DNA of 64,000 bases from Bugula neritina (taxonomy: Eukaryota > Bryozoa > Gymnolaemata > Cheilostomatida > Bugulidae). Both the position numbers and the translations under genes were made by a program. The DNA is taken from positions 5,143,698 through 5,207,697 of the forward strand of contig OZ037765.1 in assembly GCA_964035545.1 (NCBI GenBank). Reading direction: 5' to 3'. The notes beneath the pieces were generated by a model. That model did not search any database, had not been told where the DNA came from, and saw only the letters and a list, made by a program, of their open reading frames with translations. Below, piece by piece: positions 12,601 to 27,745 of the stretch (the stretch's first letter is position 1; each line of letters starts with the position of its first letter).

Positions 12601-15600
12601 AGACTGCCGCACAAACTCAGTATAAAAAGGACAAGATACTGGACTGTAATTCTCCCAAGTAAGTGTTTACAGGTTGTTTTGTCGGCACACTGTTCCTCAG
12701 CTGTATGGAGTCATATCAACTGTTTGATATAATTATTATCTGTAGGCAGTTCTGGATAACATGGAGTACAGGGAAGATCCAGGTTGGCACAGGAAACAAG
12801 GTGTCTGGCAGTACTATGATTATGGAGCATGCAGTGACAGATTCCCTTACCATCTCTGGCATGGCTGTTAGCACTGGTTGGGGGGCTTCGGGTGAATGGG
12901 TCATCACCAACCCTCACGGTAAGCTGAGAACTGAGCTACAGCTACGAGTGCAGCCATGTTTTAGACAGGAAATATGCCTTGTTTCACCATTGTTTGACTG
13001 GAATCTTTATATTTTAGTGCTGTTGGTTTAATCATCACCCATTTGTAATTGTGGAACTTGAAGCTATATCTAATCATCATAATCATGTGGGCGCTTGCAA
13101 ATTCTGTTATACATTGAAACTTATATGAAAATCCAACGGTTGTTTTCAGTAACTATCTTAAATTACTTGAACAATTATTTGTATAATGAACACACCAGCT
13201 ATGGCTATAAGTTCATAAATGAAGGCAATTATTCAATGTTGTTTTAATTGATATATTGAGTAGCTTCTTATTTTAGGCAAGAGGAAAGGTGCCTGGAGTC
13301 CAAAGTATGCTGTAAGCCCTAAACCCGGTACTGCCGAGCAATACATATATGGTCAGTGGATCCAGGTTGACTTTGCTAAACCAACTCTCATCCAGTCTGT
13401 CACTACCAAGGGTTCAGCTACAGCTCTAGAGTTTATCACAGAGTACTACTTGGAATTCTCTTATGATAACCCAAAGAGCTTTGAGCCCTACACCACACCA
13501 GCAGCTAAAAAGCCTTTCGTAAGATTTTACTTTATATCAATAAGTTTTCACATCAACTCCATGTGCATTAGTTTTTCTGAAACTCATAATTATGGTGTCT
13601 TGAACTCATGATGCTTGCTGTGATTTTCTAGAAGGAAGTTTGTAGAATTTCATTTTTTGCAATTGTTTTGTTTCAGTATTTTGGTGGCAACAATGACTCT
13701 ACTACAGCTGTTACTAGAAAGATAGAGTTTCCATTTGAGGCACAATATGTTCGACTAAGACCACGAAAATACTATGGTTATCCTTCACTGAGATGGGCAT
13801 TGAATGGATGTCCCCCACCAAGTAAGTTTTGTTGTGAATATACCAGGCGGCAGCTATTTGTTATTAAAACTGGGTAGTTCAGTTTATTTTATTTTAATCT
13901 GTTATTTTTTTTCATAATTGTCAATCTTGTGTCATCATCAAATTGCTATTCAGATTTCACTTACCTCAAGTTACTATCTGTTAGTTTAACATATATCCGT
14001 AACTGACTCATGATAGTACAGGGTATCACTATAGAATTTTTGTCTTAGAATAAACCATATAACTTTTATGAAATGGTTTTACAACCTTGTTTTTTATGTG
14101 AGTTCACAAAGCAATCTTATGAAATGTATAAAAATGAATAATAAGACTTGTTTTATGGTATTAGTATCTTTTACATGTCTTTGTTACTCAGAATACTGTG
14201 AGCCAGAGCGACTAGTTACCGGGGAATCTCAGTTATCTGATTGGACGATCAAAACAAGCTCTCTGAAAGACGGTTCTGTTTACGACAGCAGACTGACAGC
14301 ACTTCCTGGAGGCAAGACTCCTAATGGTTGGCTGGCAGCTCTACCAAATGCTTTGGCTAACACTCTGTCTGAACAATGGATACAGGTACATGTGTTTTAA
14401 TTATATTAACTTGGCATGTTTCTAATTTAAATCTCTTCTATTTTTATTCACAAATGAAGTTTCACTGTTTTTTAGTCTGTTAGTTTGTGATTTATAATTG
14501 AATTTGTTTATATAATTTTTATTGATATAATTTATTTATCTGTTGAAGTAAACTTCACTGATTTTTGCTAAAAGTTGTAACGTGTCTTTTGTTTTTTGAA
14601 ATCATAGATCTACTTGATGCGAGAAATGTTGGTGCATGGAATCGTTACAAAAGGCCACAAGATCCAACCTTATTGGGTGAAGTCGTACCAGATACAGACC
14701 AGGTCTGTGATTGGTGGATACAGATTCTATAATTACCAGGAGCCTTATGGAACAATCAAGGTGAGACATGGTTGCTATTTGGTTTTAAAGATGATAATAT
14801 GCCTTTTTCTAAGTTATGTGGTAAGCAAAAACACATTAGTACTATGTTAGAAAGAGTAGATTGTTTTAATGGCTACTAGTGGGTTGCATTATTTACGTAT
14901 GAAGCAACAAGCAAGTGAGTAAATTCAATTTATTCTGAAGTAATTATTTTTGGGATTTAGACTTTCCAAGCCAACACAGATCAAGACACTGAAGTGACAA
15001 ACATGCTGGGTAACCCTATTGTGGCCAAGTATGTTAGAATCATACCTAAAGAGTATAACACTAACATAGCCATGAGAATGGATATTCTAGGCTGCCTGGA
15101 AGGTGAGTGATGGAGCTCAACACTATGTGCCATGTAATCAATGGTTATACAGTTTTGTTTTTTATTTGTTGATTCAATAGAAACACAAGTCATTGTGTTT
15201 GGTCTTCTGGCAGTTTTAAATATAATATTCTCATCAAAATCAAACAATTCATCACATTGTGTTCTCAAATATTGTTCTCTTTTTTATTTAGGCTGCTCTT
15301 TAGCTGCCATGATAAATGGACCAACTCCTCTAGATGACACCAGACTCTCAGCCAGTGGATCTTTATCTTCTGATTTTGGTCCAACCAAAGCTCGTCTGGA
15401 TACCACAGGCTACGCTAGTGCCTGGATTCCTAAGGTGTCAAGGGTTGCCAATGGCAGACCTTTTATCCAGGTAATCTTTTCATATACATTGTGTGCACCT
15501 GATGTTTTAAATTATGAATGTTTCGGTATCAATGGTCTGATTAAGATGTTTGTATATGGTGTATGATAATATTGTTTGTTCCTTGGTAACTTATTTCTGT

Positions 15601-18600
15601 TCGTTCTCTACTCAGGTTGATTTTGGTGTGACTGAGCGAATCTCAGCTGTCACAACTCAAGGAAGATCAGATGAAGATCAGTGGGTTACAGCCTACTCCA
15701 TTTCTTATAGTTTTGACGGGAAATCTTTCTACCACTACATACCTGGAATGGTATGAAAGTTCATTTGACTAGTCTAGATATTGATGCTGCTATTGAGCAA
15801 CTCTTCTTTATCTAAATGAATTAAAGCATGCAAATAATTATATCTTTATATATGTACAATTCTGCAGCGGTTTAGAGCAAATAATGACAGAAACACAAAG
15901 AAGAAGAACTTCCTTCCAACCCAAATTGTAGCTCAAGCTATAAGAATTCACCCCTTAACATGGAAAGGAAGGGCTGCTATGCGTATTGAACTCCACGGAT
16001 GTGCAGGTGGGTTTCACAGTCCAACTGAAATTATTCTCCTTCAAGCTGTAGGGTTCTACTGTCTGATAAGATCTTTATCTTCATAACTTTACACAATTGT
16101 ATCAGAATTCGTTGTAAAGCATCACCTTTTTTACCATCCATATTTAGGGGTTTTGTATGACGTTTGATTGTAGGATCTGCTGCAAAGAGTGTCGGCTGTT
16201 TCACCGAAGGAAGTCATGCTGACTCATTTGATGGTCCCACCGCCTACTATACTTACAATAGTCCAAGTAAATGTGCTGCTAACTGCTTCAAACAAGGATT
16301 CATGTATGCCGGCCTTAGCCGATCCACTTGTAAATGTGGCAACTATGTGAGTATTAATCAGTATAGGCGTACGCATAAATAAGATGTATATCTTAGTAAT
16401 AACAGCAGACGTATTGCCAGAAACTCATGATTTTTTAATTATTGGAAAATATCAAAATATATATTCGATATTTTCCTGTACATTGGCAAATGAATCTTTT
16501 ATTTCAGCTTCCTATTGGTGGTGAAAGTAAAAGATGCAACTTCAAATGTCGAGGAGATGACAACTTCTTCTGCGGTGGATATGCAACTGGCATTGTGTCC
16601 ATATATGAAACTGGAATAGGTTAGCTCTCTTCTACACTGTGGTAGACTTGGCAAACAGGCCAATAGCTACAAAATAGATGTTGTAAAGAGTATGATTATC
16701 ATGCAGTAGTTTAATTTACTATATTATTTTATACATTATGCGCTTTAGTCTAACAATAGTTGTGCTGTCTTTTAGTGTTTGATATACTGCAATATGGCAA
16801 TGTAGTCTGGTATAAAACTATATTTTAAATTTAAATCAGCAGTTTATCACTTTATCAAGTCTGTTTATATTGTATTAAGTCAAATTTTTGACCTAATCAG
16901 GTCCCGATGATGAACGCTGTCCTGTGGGATACGACACCTACAACGGCAAATGTTTCAAGATCTCTAAGGCTATACAGAGCTGGCAAGATGCCAGAACTTC
17001 CTGTCTAGCAGAAGGCGGAGACTTGGCTACAATAAATTCTGACGCTGACCAGGCTTATATCAGAACTCAGATGGCCAAATGTTAGTTTATGTTTTGTACT
17101 TAGTATATAGCTATAACGGTCAGAATATAGTCTTCGAAGCTGCTAGTTTATGTTTTACTTTTTCCTATTTGCTGTAGATGACATTTATGTTACTTTTTGT
17201 ACTTTAAATTACAGGCTAGTAGAGAATTGAATTGGTAAAAGTGTTTATTTAAAATATTCTGTTACCGAACACTATTGATATTACTGGAGAGTGAATTTTA
17301 CTGACCATTTGGATATGTGCAACAGCAAAATAGTTTACAGGATCCCAGAATTCTATGTTGAATTATAGATTCACGAAACTGTCACACCCAACTATACCAG
17401 CTATATATACTTGTCATCTAAGCAGCTTTTACCTGCACATTGTTACTAACATGATATTGCATAATTGTGATTAGAAAGCTCAGGCCTCTCAACATCGGTC
17501 ACATGTTAACTGTTGTTAACACGATATAGAAATGTTTGCAGTGGACCGAGGTGCCTGGATTGGTCTAAATGACCTTCAAGATCAAATGTCGTTTGAGTGG
17601 GCTGACGGTAGTCCTGTATTGGCGACATTCTGGCAGCACTCTGAGCCCAACAACCATCTGGGGAAGAGAGAAGATTGTGTCGAGGCCATCTCGTATAAAG
17701 AGGTGTGTGCTGTGCTGCCTATAACAACTATTGTGTATTATTTTTTTTCTGCATATAGCATAATTCTGAGTTGGTTAGACAGACAGAAGTAAGCATTCAT
17801 GGCTAGATGAACCAGGAAAACTGAAATTCCTAGCTAATAATGAAATATCTTCGCTGTTTGCCTGTAAATAAATATAATTGTTGAAGATATATTTTTCTGT
17901 TTAGTTATAAGATTGTTTCTATAGATATTTAATTATTTCCTGCATAGATGGGTCAGGCCTATAAAGGCCAAAACCTAGCTACCAGAAATGGCTGGTGGAA
18001 CGACCGACTTTGTGAGGAGGCCAGATATTCTGTGTGTCAGAGAAGGAAGGTGCGAATGGCCACGCCTCCAACCACTCCAGCCACGCCCCAAGGATGTCCT
18101 TTCGTAAGTCCTGGCTTGTCAATCATTTACAGTCTGATTCTTGCAGTGTTTTAATCAAGTTACCTTTTTGTTATTAAAATGAAGCTTTCTACTCTCTCCT
18201 GTACATTGTATGCATTGTTTAACACCGCATATTTTGATAATTCTTTCAATATCTTTTGCCTCTGATTGTTATGTTTATAGTTGAAATGTGTCTAGATATG
18301 GTACTTTGGCTTGTACTTACAGATGCATAAAATCTATGTTTATTTTCACCGTTTCCGCTTAATGCTTTACATTTATATCTTTGAATTGTTACTTTAGAAC
18401 TGGAAAGCATACAGATACTCTTGCTATTCTTTCATGGAGCATAAAGTATCCTGGGGTAAAGCCAGTTTCACCTGTGGACAGGAAGGTGGCACACTGGTTC
18501 GAGTTAATGATGAGTGAGTGTAGTTTCCTTTTGCACTTGAAGTGCACTCAACATGCACTTAGCATCCACCTAACATCAACTTATTATGAAAAATGGAATA

Positions 18601-21600
18601 CAGTTGCAGTACCATTTGTCTACTTTAGCTAATTCATGTTATTCTGATTGATTGAAAAACTTTTGCTCAAAATATTTTACTAGTGAACAAATTTTTGGGT
18701 TAAAATAAATCTACATGCCGCAATTATTTTGTTAGATTTGAACAGAGTTTCCTAACAAAAGAGTTGTATGCTAGACAAGGATACAGGTACGACAAGGCAG
18801 CCACCCGCTACTGGGTTGACCTCCGCTATAAAACTTCTACTAATGAGTTTGTCTGGTCTAATAACTGGGATGTCATTCCATACACTAACTGGGCAGTCGG
18901 CATGCCGTTTGCTAGCTGGGCTCCAACTACAAGTGAGTGCCTTATCTTGTTCTATGATTACTCTCTAATGATATAAACATAATATTTTGTATGATCTTTG
19001 ATATCAATCATTCACCTCTTTAGTTGTAACTTTTTTCTCTCTTGAATTTTAGCTGCTTTTACTCTAAACGTGTGTGTTTAGCTCAAGGCTTGAGATAGCT
19101 GTGCATGTCGCTGCAGTTGCTTACCTCTCTGTGCATTGTGTGATATTCTACTGGTCGTTTTTTTCAGCTCAACCCAGCGTTAAATCGTGGGCAACCGAGA
19201 CTTCATGTGTGGCTATGAATGGTCAGAATGAGGTGTGGCCGGGTCGCTGGATTACTAAGTCTTGCGCCGATACAGCCTTCCCACTGTGTGAGAGACCTAG
19301 GGATGGGTACAAACAGCCCCCTCTTCCTACCTTAGCACCAGAAGACATTCCCTGTCCTCCAGAATGGATTCCTCTTGGACCAAACTGCTACCAGGTCTGT
19401 GTAACTCCAAACATGTATTTTACTCAACTTGTGTGTTCATGTTTTTTTTTTAAGTTCTGCTTCTCAGACTATATTTTTATCAACTTTTTATTAGATTATT
19501 TATTTAGTTATTATTGATATATTATTATTACTATTTCTTATTATTATTATTATTATATTACTTATTATTATTTATTTAAAAGATCAATCAAGCAAAGGAA
19601 GCCATAGATAAGAAATCCTGGTTAGGTGCTGAGCAGCATTGTGTTAAACAAGGGGCTCATCTCGCTTACCTTAACAACGGAACGGAAAATGAATATTTGT
19701 GGAAAAACCACATTCTGTACGTAAAGTTTTATACTTGAATAGCATGTTGTAGCAATTTCTCCTTTGGTGACAAGTTAGATTTTCAATATCAAGCACACTA
19801 TCGAATGTATGACAGATTTGTATTGCAATGGTATTTATACGTAGATAATGGTTAGATTGGGCTTTTAAATCATTACATACATTTATTTGATGCTGTAAAG
19901 TTAAATAAGTTCAAAAATAAATTTGCTTTTTTTCTGTGCAGTATAATTGATTTGTATAGAAAATGACCAAATTGCACCTTGATGAAAGTATGACTCAACA
20001 ATTTTACAAATTGTTTCTTAAAAACATGCAATGGAGGCAATGGCCTAGTAGTATACAAGTCAATACAGCCTATACTATTAATCACACTGGTTGATTGTGG
20101 CCAGAGAAGTGGTTAGAGACAGATCTTATGACTAATTTTTGTTGAAATCATTCTTTGACATGATAGGAATTTTTCAAAAATATTTTACACAAAATTCAAA
20201 CTAAAAAAGCAGAGTTGTTTCCCCTGCATGCCAAAAATAAAGTTATTAGTAGCAAAAATATTTGTCTCTAATCATCTAATAATGTTATATTATAAGTGCT
20301 AAGTATTACTTTTTCTTTAATAGTGCTATGGCATAGGATACTTTACATTTCTATTGTTCTGTACACCAGTATACTCTGATTTCAGTGAATGTGGTATATA
20401 GGTCTACTTCTAAATTTGTTTTGTTCTGTTTTGTAGAAACCCAAACAGCGACAGCAGCCGATATTGGATCGGATTAAATGACAGAGCTTCAGACAGCGGT
20501 AACCGTCTAGTCGTTTTTCATATCTCAATTTATATCCAACTTTAAGCTATCTATATTTCTGATAGTCTGTTGTCTCCATAGCTTGTATGTTTCTCCTCAG
20601 TATGTGATGACGCATGAACTAACGGGTTGTGTACTAATATCACCCTAAAAGTTGTTGATTTATTTTCTTTTTTAAGGCTACAAGTGGGTGAGTGGCGACG
20701 CATTTGCATACACTAACTGGAAAGAAGGTGAACCCAACGACTGGGATGGACTAGAACCTTGCGTTATGATGGATGGAGCTGATGGTAAATGGAATGATGA
20801 GAAATGTCACCTGCTGATGGACTGGATCTGTAGTGTCAACAGAAGTGAGTGATGCGCATCCTTTTAGTTTTCTAGTTGCTGTGTTCTGAGTAGTTCGTAC
20901 ACTCAAAGCATGTTGTCTCTTGTTCTATTCAGTAGCTTTTTAGTGTGTTAGTGTTATTTTAGTTTAAATTTTTTTTGATATTTAAATGTTTCATTATTTG
21001 TTTGTTTATCAAAGTTGTAAACATAATTGTTAATTTAAGGAAAGTGTGTTACGTGTAAGCAGTAAAATATAATGTTGAAAATGACGTTGTTTTCTTAGCA
21101 ATCTCATGTCAGAAATTTCATTGTCTTTTGTAGACCTGGTGGACAATATGACATCAATAAAGACCACCCCGGAGCCAACACCAGGAGCAAGTAGGCACTT
21201 ACAATTTCACAACTTTTTTCCACTTGACATAACATTAATATTTTAACCAAGTTTTTTTTCAGAATGCTCATCTTGTAATCACACTGTATACTTTTAATTT
21301 TAAAATTTAAAATTTGGCTATTTTTATGAGATGCTACTCACTCAGCAAATGTAATTTAAAGGTGTCTGTGTGTGATTAGGGTGATGGGCTGAGTTTGTTC
21401 ATGACTTTATGCCAACGCCTTGTCAAGCATAGATCTGGTTGTCCTACAGCTGCTATTATATATCAATTGGACTCATTATCATATCACCTGTTCATCACTC
21501 GCTAAGTACATACTATGCCACTTGACTGTCTGTTTCACTCTACAGCTGGACAATGTCCTGATGGGGATGACTGGAAGTTCTTCCAAGGAAACTGCTATTA

Positions 21601-24600
21601 TCTGAACACAAAGCAGCAGACGTACAGAGAAGCTTCGACTCTCTGTAACGGTTTTGGTGCTCACCTCGTTTCTATACAGTCATCTATAGAGAACAGTTTT
21701 GTCAGAGCTATAGTAAGTATTGGAGATAATTAATATAGGAGTGTTTAGATGTTATATTGTGAGCACCTAATGTCATGAGTGAAAGAGGTTAAACTAAATT
21801 CATTTGGTTCATGATCTTTCTGTAGTCCAAACATCTGGTAACTGATTTCATCGGGAGAAAGACTCAGAGGTTACCTGGTGGAGTATCCATGACAGTCTGG
21901 ACTGGACTCAATGAGCTGGACAGGTCAAAAGGTCACAGGTTTGTGTCACTTTCAGCTTTGCTCTAAATGATGCTCTTGTTATTTTTAGATTAGTGCCCCA
22001 AATATGATAATAAGCAAAGGAACGGCATTTGCAATTCTACAGATTTTTGTTTCATAGTTCAACATGAGCAGCTTCTCAGTAATACTCTTAGCCATCTGAT
22101 CTTGCCTTCACCTGTGCCGTGTTCATAATCATGTGCTCAATATCCTGTAGACGCGATTCTGTCCATGTGATAATTATGTCAGAAGTAGATTCTTGCACCA
22201 GTCTGTTCATTTTTTTCTGAGTTATTATTATGTTTCATCAGCAGTACCGGCCGAATAAATGCTCAGTTGTCTATTTACTTCACTCCCTGAGGCTATCCTC
22301 TGTTCACGCAGTAGTTGGCCACTAGACCACGTTTGCTTTATATTGTTGTGAAGTTTAGGATGACTCATAATGCTGCTGACTACTATGTGAAACCTTTGTA
22401 GGTGGTCTGATGGTTCAGGATACAAGTTCTCCAACTGGATACCAGGAGAACCAAATGATTTCGGTGGAGGCGAATACTGCACAGGATTAATGGTAGCCAG
22501 TGGTAAGTTCAGTATTGCAGGGTAACATACAGTGCTATTTTATTATGCTGCTCTTTGTTTCCTGTCATGTTTCCTTGCAGTCCAAGATGTGTTAGACTTT
22601 AAACTCAGTTTTGGTGAATGTCAGAGAAATGCATTTGTTGGAGTTAGATTTTTTTTGCTGTATGGCTTTTGTGTGTTTCTGTTTTTTTGCCAAATCAATC
22701 ATAATCTAAAAACAAGTTAGGGATATATTGCTAATTTACACCTGGCTTTTTTCTCTAATATTAAAATAATATGAAATAAAAAAGGATGGGTGCTATCATA
22801 TTATATTATAAAAAATTTGCCTTTATCGATAAATTATGTAAGTAAGTTATGAATAAGCCGGGGAAAAGGAAACTATTTCGTGTTTATTGAATCTATTCAT
22901 TCTGTATACTCAGGTGAGTGGAATGACATGCACTGCTCAGCGAGAATTCCATCCGTCTGCAAGAAGAACCCAACGTCTGTGAAACCCATAAGTCCTACAC
23001 CTCCCACACTAATAGATGCTTACTGTCCTTCGGGTAGGTCTCAGGATGTGTTGAAAGTTTCTCTTGATTGATATCATTTTTATCTAACTAAAGTCTAAAT
23101 CTTAGCATTGCTTTGCAGTTATCTATGAGAAGGCAACTCTCAATGTGCACACTGGGCGATTATTATGTGTTACGGATATCTTCACTGTGTGACAAGCTAG
23201 AGTGTGGTCATAGTAAGAGGAACCTGAAATTACAATATTACCAATATTGCAGGTTACATGGGTTTTGAGAATGATTGCTACAAGATGGTAGTAAACAAGA
23301 GGTTAAACTGGACGACTGCAGAATTTATTTGTGGTACAGAGGGAGGGCATCTGGCATACATTCGTAACAGCAGAGAGCAGAGTAAGTATTGTAAACAATA
23401 AAATATGTCTATTATTGTAAGTAGCATGTAAATGGTAAAGCAAGATAAAGTGGTATACATACATGTGCTCTTATTTGTGTCTTCAGCTTTCCTGACCAGC
23501 CAGCTGAATGCAGCAAAGAAAGCGAATGTTGCCTTGTGGTTGGGTCTGAAACATGGAAGTCTACACGGAGGTGTGTACTTCCGGCATACTGATTCTTACG
23601 TGTGGTCATCTAATGAAGATGTCACTTATACCAACTGGAATCATGGTGAACCCAATGGACAGAACCAGGTTACTAGTTGTTTGTATTTACCACCTTAATA
23701 CCCCATATGAATCAGTACAATGCATTATATTTTTCTTCATGTATAGTCTTTAAGGTCACACTGGTAGCTATAAGCATTTTTCTGTTAATTTTTTTCTGTC
23801 TTTCTGTGGAGTTGTCTTGTTTCTCCAGAGCCATCAGTGTCACTATAATAAAATTAACTCTGATGTAATAATAGTAATATAGTTGTGAAGCAAAGCATAA
23901 ACACCCATTATTAACATCTATAGTCAGTTTTGTATTTCGGACTGTGCAAGTTTCTTTCACTAGAGTCAATTTACTAGGTTTAATCTTATGCTTTTCATGC
24001 TTAGACTTGAAAATGCTCTCTAGTATTATAACCCTTTTCACCTTCTTACTTTGAAAGTCATTTTGCATGTGAAAACTTTAGGAGGCGTGTACGGAGATGC
24101 TGTTTAACCCAGCTGGCAGGTGGAACGATGTCAGTTGTGCTTCAGAAAGAGGCTATATTTGTCGTAAGCCTAAAGACGGGACTGTAAAGACCCCTCCTGC
24201 CCAAGACAACTCTGGCTGTCCCCAAGGCTTCATTAAATGGGAGAACTCATGCTATAAGTACATCAGGTAATGGCGGGTAAATGTTTTAGTAGTTTTGCTA
24301 ACTTGGATATATTTTCCATGAAATGTTTAAGGGTGATTGCTCTAGAATTGTGACATTGGGTTGAAAATTTTCTCGACAGAGTTTTACTTTTTATAAAAAT
24401 GATATAGATTAGCAACTGCTTTACTTCAATGTTTATAGCCAAAAGGGTGCATGGGGTTACATGGACACGAATTTGTGTGGTTCCGATGCTAACCTTCTAT
24501 CCATTCAAGACCCATATGAGTATGCTTTTGTAAGGACTTTCATGTGGAAGAATAAACTGAGTGAAGATGTGTGGATAGGGTTGACTTCCCCTGCTGTAAG

Positions 24601-27600
24601 TTTTTAATTCTTTTAAATACTTGATAAATATATGTATTTGTTTTTAAAAGTAAGAAAGCAACGTTTTTACATTGTTCAGTTGTATGAGAATATTAGGCTT
24701 GTGTTTTTGCAAGTTGTTAACTGCTACATGTCAACTGGCAATGTGTTGTTTACCCTATTTTGAAGTTGTTCACTTAATTTTGAAGTTGAATTTGACTGTT
24801 TTAGAACTCCAACTCATTTAGCTGGTCGAACTCCTGGCCAGTAGTTGTTACTTACTGGGGGGACAATGAGCCAGCCAACTTCAAGTCCCAGGAGGGTTGT
24901 GTGCTTATGAATCCAGGCTATGGCGAGGATGAAGGGAAATGGAGACACACGGTTTGCAATGAAGTGCACACAGCTATATGCAAAAAGCCACTTGGTTAGT
25001 TCATTAGCTAAACATCCTAATATTATAAGGAATATGTAGTTTAATACTCTTGTACACAGTAGTGTTTCTACTAGCTTCACCACTGTTATGGCCTCTGGGC
25101 TGTCTCTAATATAGTCTGTGTCAGATATAGCCTCTCCTTGTTGTTGGGTAGTTGGCACACTCTTTAGGGTCTAGAAAAGGAGTGGGCAACTTCTTTTGAA
25201 TGAGGGCCAAGTTGTGAAAAGTCCGCCAAAACGAAGGGTCACATAACTATGCACATGTTAAGTTTTAGCAAAGTAATTTGTCACCAAACCTATGCTGTGC
25301 TAATCAGAATGCACAAAACACTTTTACTTATCTTAAGCAATAAAAGGGCTACTGAAAAATTGGCAAAAGGGCCACAGTAAACCCTGGGGGGAGGGGGTCC
25401 AGTTGCCCACTGCTGGTCTAGAGACTGTTTTCTAATAGCTCTGCCTGGATATTTAATATGTTTTACTACAATATTGGCTATATGGGTTGGTTATAACTCA
25501 AGTATATAATTTGGAACACAAGTAGGTGGCGTTGAGCCTTGGAGTATGCACTATGTTACCTTGACCTTTACAGGAGGTATACCGTACCCTCCCGCAAACA
25601 CTGGAGTCTGTCGTACGGCAGCAGGTGAGAACTGGATCCCCAACAGCGATGGTTTCTGTTACCTGTTCAATGTTGACCCACGCTACACGTTTGATGATGC
25701 TGAGAGAGCTTGCAGATCTGCAGGAGGTGACCTGGCATCTATTCACTCTGATGCTGACACTAACTTCATTACCATACAGATGGAACACCTGGATGTTGTC
25801 GGTGGTAATGGCGGCACTAAACATGTCTGGATTGGCTTGAGGAAATCAGATAAAGGTAAGAGTTTCAGTTGTGAAACAAAAATATTTAGCAAAAAAATAA
25901 GTATGTTCATAGCAGGTTAATTACATGCAGTTCCGTCATGTGTGTCTTTGTAGAATGTTTATGGTGTTTGCTGATGTTACTTTATTCTTTTACATGGAAG
26001 GTTTAAAAGTTCTTTTGTTTATATGCAAGTTAAAAAAGAGTAATAATATGAATAGATTATACAGAAACGGTTGAAGATGAGCACTTGATACTTTGCATTC
26101 CCTTCACAGGTTTATGCGTGGCCCTGGAATTTTAAAGCCGGCAGTCCTTAAATCTTTTCAGTTTTAATATAAATGTTTTACAAGCCCTGTGAATCAGCCG
26201 AAAAACTCAAATAGATATTTAACATTTTTCCCATGCAAAAGCTAAACAGTGCTTGAGCTGTCTGTATTGTAGCAGTATGATAAACAGCGTGACCATTTGA
26301 AGTGAACCATGTTTGAGCCTAGCCCTTTCATAAACTTTCAATATATTTTGTTTGTAATTAGATTAGGAACTTCTGGCCAACAATTTATTTGTACTTCAAA
26401 AGAAGTGAAGTTTTATAGTTTTTCGGATTCTAAAATGATAGAATTTACCAGATTTACATTGATTTGGAATTATGCAGGTGCATTTTCATGGACCGACAAC
26501 TCTGCTGTGTTTTATGGTAACTGGGCCCAAAATGAGCCCAACGGTGTAGAGGGCAATGAGAGGTGCACTGAGGTGTACTCCCCGTCTTCTGAGTGGAATG
26601 ATGTTAACTGTCAATCTAAACGGGGATTCATATGTCAGATTAAGCAGGGTAGGTTATTATATGTATCTACATTCTAGCAGGTGCTACTTGCTGCAACTGG
26701 GGACTTGGTCATAAGCAATATGTTAGAGTCGTCGTTCCTTAGTTTATCTTATGATACAGGTGAATGATGGCTCTAAACTAGTTTGTGTAAAGTCATTTAT
26801 AGACACTACATTTTGCTAATCATTGTTTTATTTTTCAAATTCTTTTTATTCAGCCACAAAGTACAAAGTTGACAGTTTTGAAGAGTTGTTTGCTTGGTTT
26901 ATAGTTTGAATAGATTTTAATATTTTACTTGTTTAGAAGAAAAATGAGCAAAAGTTGTTAAAATAGTTTTATATATTTTTACTAATTGTCTTTTACAGGC
27001 AAACAGCCTGCAACATTCAAGACGCCTATAAATGAGCCCCCGACTACCACACCTACCACTGAACCACCAATTGGTAAGTGAAGACAACTACCAATAAATT
27101 TATTTTGCTTACAGATTTGATGAAATTACATTCTGTTAAAATAATACCTTGAGAGTTTATGAACCTTTTGTTTATTTTGAATCATTTGCTATATGTCCAG
27201 TGACTTATTGTAGTTGGCCCGTGTCAACTCCGAGGATGGAAATACTACGACGGGAGTTGTTATCTCATGGTTTCACAGTCTAACGAATATCTAAGGTGGA
27301 ATGAAGCTAATGACTATTGTAAAGCCCCTGGAAGAGAGGCTCATCTGGTGTCAATACAGAGGTTGGTGGTTTGACATTGTATGGCTTTTGACTGGAAGGC
27401 CATTAAGTGTAATTTATATGCATTTTGCAAGTCCTTTAGCAGCTGCTACTATTATACAGTTTTACCGGAAATATTTGAGTGTGCAATACATTGCATTGCA
27501 CCTTACACTGATTTTAACCTTGGTGAAAGCATCTATAGTCACTCAGTTGTAGTGTTCTGTCAATTGTTTTGCAAATGTTTTGTGATGTGTAAAATCTTCT

Positions 27601-27664
27601 GTTTCGTCAACAACACACGCACGCACACACGCACATACACGCACACACACGCACATATGCGCAT

Positions 27665-27745
<81 letters not shown>

